DNA of 64,000 bases from assembly GCA_019054805.1 (NCBI GenBank), contig JAHQIY010000007.1:67501-131500 (forward strand), given 5' to 3'. This stretch comes from Brachionus manjavacas (Eukaryota; Rotifera; Eurotatoria; Ploima; Brachionidae). The notes below the pieces were generated by a model. That model searched no databases. It saw only the letters and a program-made list of their open reading frames with translations, and was not told the origin of the DNA. Shown piece after piece: positions 62,431 to 64,000 of this stretch. The position numbers and the translations under genes were made by a program. The first letter of the stretch is position 1. Each line of letters starts with the position of its first letter.

Positions 62431-62572
62431 ATTTAAGAAAATACTTTTTATTAAATTCAAGGAACTATCTTTTTTTTTGTCATATATTTCTTTCTTTAAA
62501 TATTTATTTTTTTTAATTAGTTAACTTCTAATCAGATTATTTAGGTTCCTAAATATCAATATAATATAATAT

Positions 62573-62602
62573 AAATATTTGACCAAGATTGGTCAAATAT
62601 TT
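62573..62602. repeat. Perfect palindrome, 14-bp arms
   Basis: aaatatttgaccaa - ga - ttggtcaaatattt. The arms are perfect with a two-base centre. No neighbour explains it; it could be a transposon terminus junction. Confidence 0.5.
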
Positions 62603-63194
62603 AAATGAAGGCTACTGGTCACTTTTCACTATAGACCCTTATTTTGAGCTGCATGAATAAACTTTGCCGATCAACCGAAGAAATTGGCAAATTTGGTCCC
62701 CGTTGCCACTATTTAGTTCTTTAGATGTCGCTTTGAATTTCTATAATTAGCTGTTTTGACACATTTTGTGAAACTTTCGTTCTTGTTTAATCTTTCACAA
62801 ATCTATAATTTGCCTATTTTATTAATCAGTGGTTCTTTTGTTCCCCATTGTTTCGGTCTTTGGGCGAATTTTTTGGGCAACTTGAAATTTATTATTTTAA
62901 TCACCGGACCGGATCTTAATTAATAAAAATCTCAATAAAATTATAAAATAAACTTTTTTTATTTGTTTTTTAAATTAAATATTAAATGTTTGAAAAATTT
63001 AAATAAATAAAAAGTATTTATTTTCTGTTTTTGAAAACTTAAAAGACAAAATTAAAATCCACATTGAGTTATCAAAATTTTAGCTCAAACAATCGCTTTA
63101 AATGGTATTCTAATATTCATTAAAATTTATTAAAGCGAAAAGGTTAAATATTGTTTTTAAAGGTTACAAAATATTGATTTACATTTTACTTTTA
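62603..63194. other. Spacer, nothing recognised
   Basis: 62620-62910 has moderate GC but no readable domain on either strand. The rest is AT-rich. Confidence 0.35.
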
Positions 63195-63735
63195 CTTCAG
63201 ACAAAAATCAAGAAAATTTTTTTTTCTAGGAAAGATTAAACAAATTATTTTTAGTTAAATTAGGTTTTTTGTTGTTTTTAAAAAATATTTTTTTTTTTTT
63301 TTTTTTTTTTTTTAATTATTTTAATTTCAAATCTAAAGCTTAAAATTTTGTTTGAAATTTACATTTTATCATGAATGCTCAAAAGAACATTTAAGTATTG
63401 GGATACTCAATCATTTTTGCAACTTTACAAAACATTTGTTAGACCCCATCTTGAAAACTGTGTACCTGCTTGGAATCCTTATTTAAAAAAGGATATATTT
63501 CGACTAGAACAAGTACAAAGACGAGCAACGAAACTTGTTTCCCAGATAAGAAGCTTGAATTATGAGTCAAGTTTAGCTTACAAAAATCAAGAAAATATTT
63601 TTTTCTAGGAAAGATTAAACAAATTATTTTTAGTTAAATTTAGTTTTTTTTTGTTTTTAAAAAAAATTTTAGAAATTATTTTAATTTCAAATCTAAAGCT
63701 TAAAATTTTGTTTGAAATTTACATTTTATCATGAA
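63195..63735. repeat. Direct duplication (~150-175 bp) flanking a LINE fragment
   Basis: 63200-63374 and 63587-63735 share 'caaaaatcaagaaaat', 'ctaggaaagattaaacaaat', 'atctaaagcttaaaattttg' and 'tgaaatttacattttatcat'. They differ mainly by a ~26-base T-run (63288-63313) in the first copy that is short in the second. Between them sits the LINE family C fragment. Confidence 0.85.
63375..63581 (+). mobile_element. CR1-like LINE family C fragment
   Basis: LKRTFKYWDTQSFLQLYKTF, VRPHLENCVPAWNPYLKKDI, FRLEQVQRRATKLVSQIRSL match 57254-57470 of the copy at 55690 with few changes. The fragment is internal (neither LINE end present), so it did not arise by ordinary target-primed integration alone. Confidence 0.83.
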
Positions 63736-64000
63736 TTTATCGATTTTTGGTACACTTGTTTTAAAAGATCTAAAAATAATAATTTTTAGGAAAACATTTT
63801 CTAAAACTAAAGAAAATTAAATTTTTAACCAATTTGGAGGGAAAATTATTCAAAATATTCGAGTAACGAGCGGCTAAACTTCGATTAAAATATTCATGAG
63901 AAGAAGTATCAAGTATTGTATGATTAAAGAACAATTGCAAGTTGTATAAAATTAATAACAACTGCAATTGTCAAATTAAGATTATTATGTGCAATTATGT
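63736..64000. other. AT-rich window end, nothing recognised
   Basis: No motif on either strand. A 65-codon minus-strand frame (63770-63967) has no family resemblance. Confidence 0.35.

Overview
This is a eukaryotic, very AT-rich window, almost certainly from an invertebrate animal. The evidence is a canonical 5S rRNA gene, two nuclear tRNA-Pro genes, one multi-exon class C G-protein-coupled receptor gene with tiny introns (50-54 nt), and a dense litter of animal-type transposable elements. No bacterial operons, ribosome binding sites or CRISPR arrays are present. The species cannot be fixed from sequence alone; compact introns, extreme AT content and many decayed DNA transposons and LINEs would suit a rotifer or a similar small invertebrate, but that is inference.

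Layout. 1-440: a ~111-bp tandem repeat. 1226-1344: 5S rRNA. 1956-2170: Tc1/mariner transposase scrap. 2955-3211: head-to-head pair of tRNA-Pro(TGG). 3600-4541: pseudogene copy of the intact 310-codon orphan gene at 24041-24973. 4543-8021: decayed LINE of 'family A' carrying a perfect hAT-type MITE (5962-6339). 9720-18060: an antisense Ty3/Gypsy element, split by a Mutator-like element (MULE, 11008-17207) that is itself split by a Merlin-type DNA transposon (11344-15530); the Merlin transposase carries a 4 x 628-bp internal tandem array. 18929-20300: a short GC-rich LTR retroelement with TSD, a gag remnant and a pol-tail remnant. 21640-23830: hAT transposase scrap, a tRNA-derived SINE candidate and a Helitron/PIF1 helicase scrap. 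24041-24973: intact orphan membrane protein. 26445-27990: antisense MULE scrap.

28260-45850 is a retrotransposon graveyard. A 'family B' LINE (28260-32045 and 37084-37480) is interrupted by a MULE with a 9-bp TSD and by a block of family A LINEs. Several family A copies lie nose to tail in both orientations (32056-45845), including two almost complete ones (33164-37083 and 41226-45490). 45950-46720 is a GC-richer endonuclease scrap of a third non-LTR lineage.

49064-54337 is the one clear host gene: a GABA-B/GPR156-like seven-transmembrane receptor in six exons (predicted 698 residues) with a C-terminal coiled coil and no extracellular ligand-binding domain. Intron 1 carries a palindromic mariner-like MITE, and intron 3 carries a possible in-frame cassette exon. 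55200-64000 returns to transposon remains: CR1-like LINEs ('family C'), another MULE (60194-61433), and a Gypsy integrase scrap.

Only four gene units look functional: the 5S rRNA, the two tRNA-Pro genes, the GPCR, and perhaps the orphan 310-codon gene. Nearly everything else recognisable is mobile DNA at different stages of decay, and its nesting order gives a relative history of insertions.
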